A DNA stretch of 20,364 bases, taken from positions 1-20,364 of IMG/VR virus record IMGVR_UViG_3300042870_000670. The stretch is one strand, 5' to 3'. This DNA is from a virus. Below the pieces are notes generated by a model, which was not told the origin of the DNA, did not search any database, and saw only the letters and a list, made by a program, of their open reading frames with translations. Of the stretch, positions 20,056 to 20,364 are shown piece by piece; the stretch's first letter is position 1; every line of letters starts with the position of its first letter. The translations under genes and the position numbers were made by a program.

Positions 20056-20187
20056 TCAGCGTCCCTTGAGCGCGTCGAGAGCGGCCTTGCCCTTGGCCTC
20101 CAGTTCGGAGGCTTTGGCGGCGTGTTTCCGCATGACGAGCAGACCCGTGATCAGGCCGGCGATGAATGAGAGGATTGCGAGGATCAT
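20056..20187 (-). CDS. Small membrane protein (43 aa)
   Basis: Encodes MILAILSFIAGLITGLLVMRKHAAKASELEAKGKAALDALKGR. Residues 1-19 are a hydrophobic helix, followed by a short charged helix. It lies between the virion protein and the spanin-like lipoprotein (four to five bases on each side), inside the lysis cluster. It could be a small holin-related or i-spanin-like peptide; its length is too short to assign. Confidence 0.6.
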   Translation of the reverse strand: MILAILSFIAGLITGLLVMRKHAAKASELEAKGKAALDALKGR

Positions 20188-20192
20188 AAAAA

Positions 20193-20364
20193 TTAGCTTC
20201 CGAAATTGTCGAAAGGAAGGGATGCCGATGTGCCATTGTATGCGAGTAAGTAAGGGCCTACGATAGAAGTAGCATCAATCATAAATGTGCCGTCTCCCGC
20301 CAAGTAACCGTTGCTCCAAGATGTAGCAGAAATACCATTAACAGTGACGTCATCACCAAAATTG
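20193..20364 (-). CDS. C-terminal end of a likely virion (tail/fibre) protein
   Basis: The last 57 codons of a gene that begins beyond the window: ...NFGDDVTVNGISATSWSNGYLAGDGTFMIDATSIVGPYLLAYNGTSASLPFDNFGS. The Gly/Ser/Thr/Asn-rich, beta-strand-like composition is typical of tail fibre or other virion surface proteins. It is noticeably more AT-rich than the rest of the window. Its position just upstream of the lysis cluster fits the end of the tail module. Its start and family cannot be seen. Confidence 0.5.
   Translation of the reverse strand, partial: NFGDDVTVNGISATSWSNGYLAGDGTFMIDATSIVGPYLLAYNGTSASLPFDNFGS

Noticed and set aside
1-20364. tRNA genes, CRISPR arrays and insertion sequences
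   Set aside because: I found no cloverleaf with TPsiC-like box, no regularly spaced direct repeats longer than the 12-bp units at 7241, and no transposase.

Overview
This GC-rich window is a contiguous piece of a tailed double-stranded DNA phage (or prophage) genome. Every convincing gene lies on the minus strand, so the genome is read right to left, and genes are packed with 1-, 4- or 8-nt overlaps or gaps of a few bases. No integrase, CI-type repressor or excisionase is visible, so nothing here shows lysogeny, but the window does not cover the whole genome. No plausible ribosome binding site of the AGGAGG type precedes any start. Leaders are instead rich in C, T and A, which suggests a host lineage that does not rely on Shine-Dalgarno pairing. 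High GC with non-SD starts would fit, for example, a Verrucomicrobiota-like host better than AT-rich Bacteroidota, but this is only an inference.

Layout in the direction of transcription. (1) 20364-18347: the C-terminal end of a likely virion or tail protein, then a lysis-type cassette: a 43-aa membrane peptide, a lipoprotein with a coiled coil and C-terminal membrane helices (unimolecular-spanin-like), a HExxH zinc-peptidase-like protein, a three-helix holin candidate, and a second membrane protein overlapping it. (2) 18346-18095: a 252-bp non-coding interval with several stem-loops and an 18-bp imperfect palindrome just before the next gene. (3) 18094-8717: an early or replication-recombination region. 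It holds many small unknowns, an ATP-dependent DNA ligase, a secreted lysozyme/SLT-like endolysin, a RuvC-like resolvase, an ERF single-strand annealing protein, a RecE-like PD-(D/E)XK exonuclease, a small protein with an SSB-like C-terminal tail, an HNH endonuclease, a dNMP kinase, a solitary AP2-like DNA-binding protein and a calcineurin-like phosphoesterase. (4) 8668-7322: a DnaB-N/RecA-type replicative helicase. (5) 7321-7150: a non-coding interval with a hairpin, three direct 12-bp repeats and a strong G-quadruplex motif, a candidate origin or regulatory switch. (6) 7149-5549: two helix-turn-helix proteins and the terminase small subunit. (7) 5562-1: a lambda-like packaging and head module: GpA-type large terminase, a gpW-like head joining protein, a GpB-like portal, an S49 capsid protease, a coiled-coil scaffold candidate and the major capsid protein, cut by the window edge.

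Together the genes describe genome replication and recombination (helicase, ERF, exonuclease, putative SSB, RuvC, ligase, dNMP kinase), DNA packaging into a proteolytically matured head, and host lysis. The endolysin is encoded about 3 kb downstream of the membrane lysis genes, inside the recombination region. Local AT-rich genes (15323-15583, 16247-16534, and the partial gene at 20193-20364) look like later acquisitions or fast-evolving genes.
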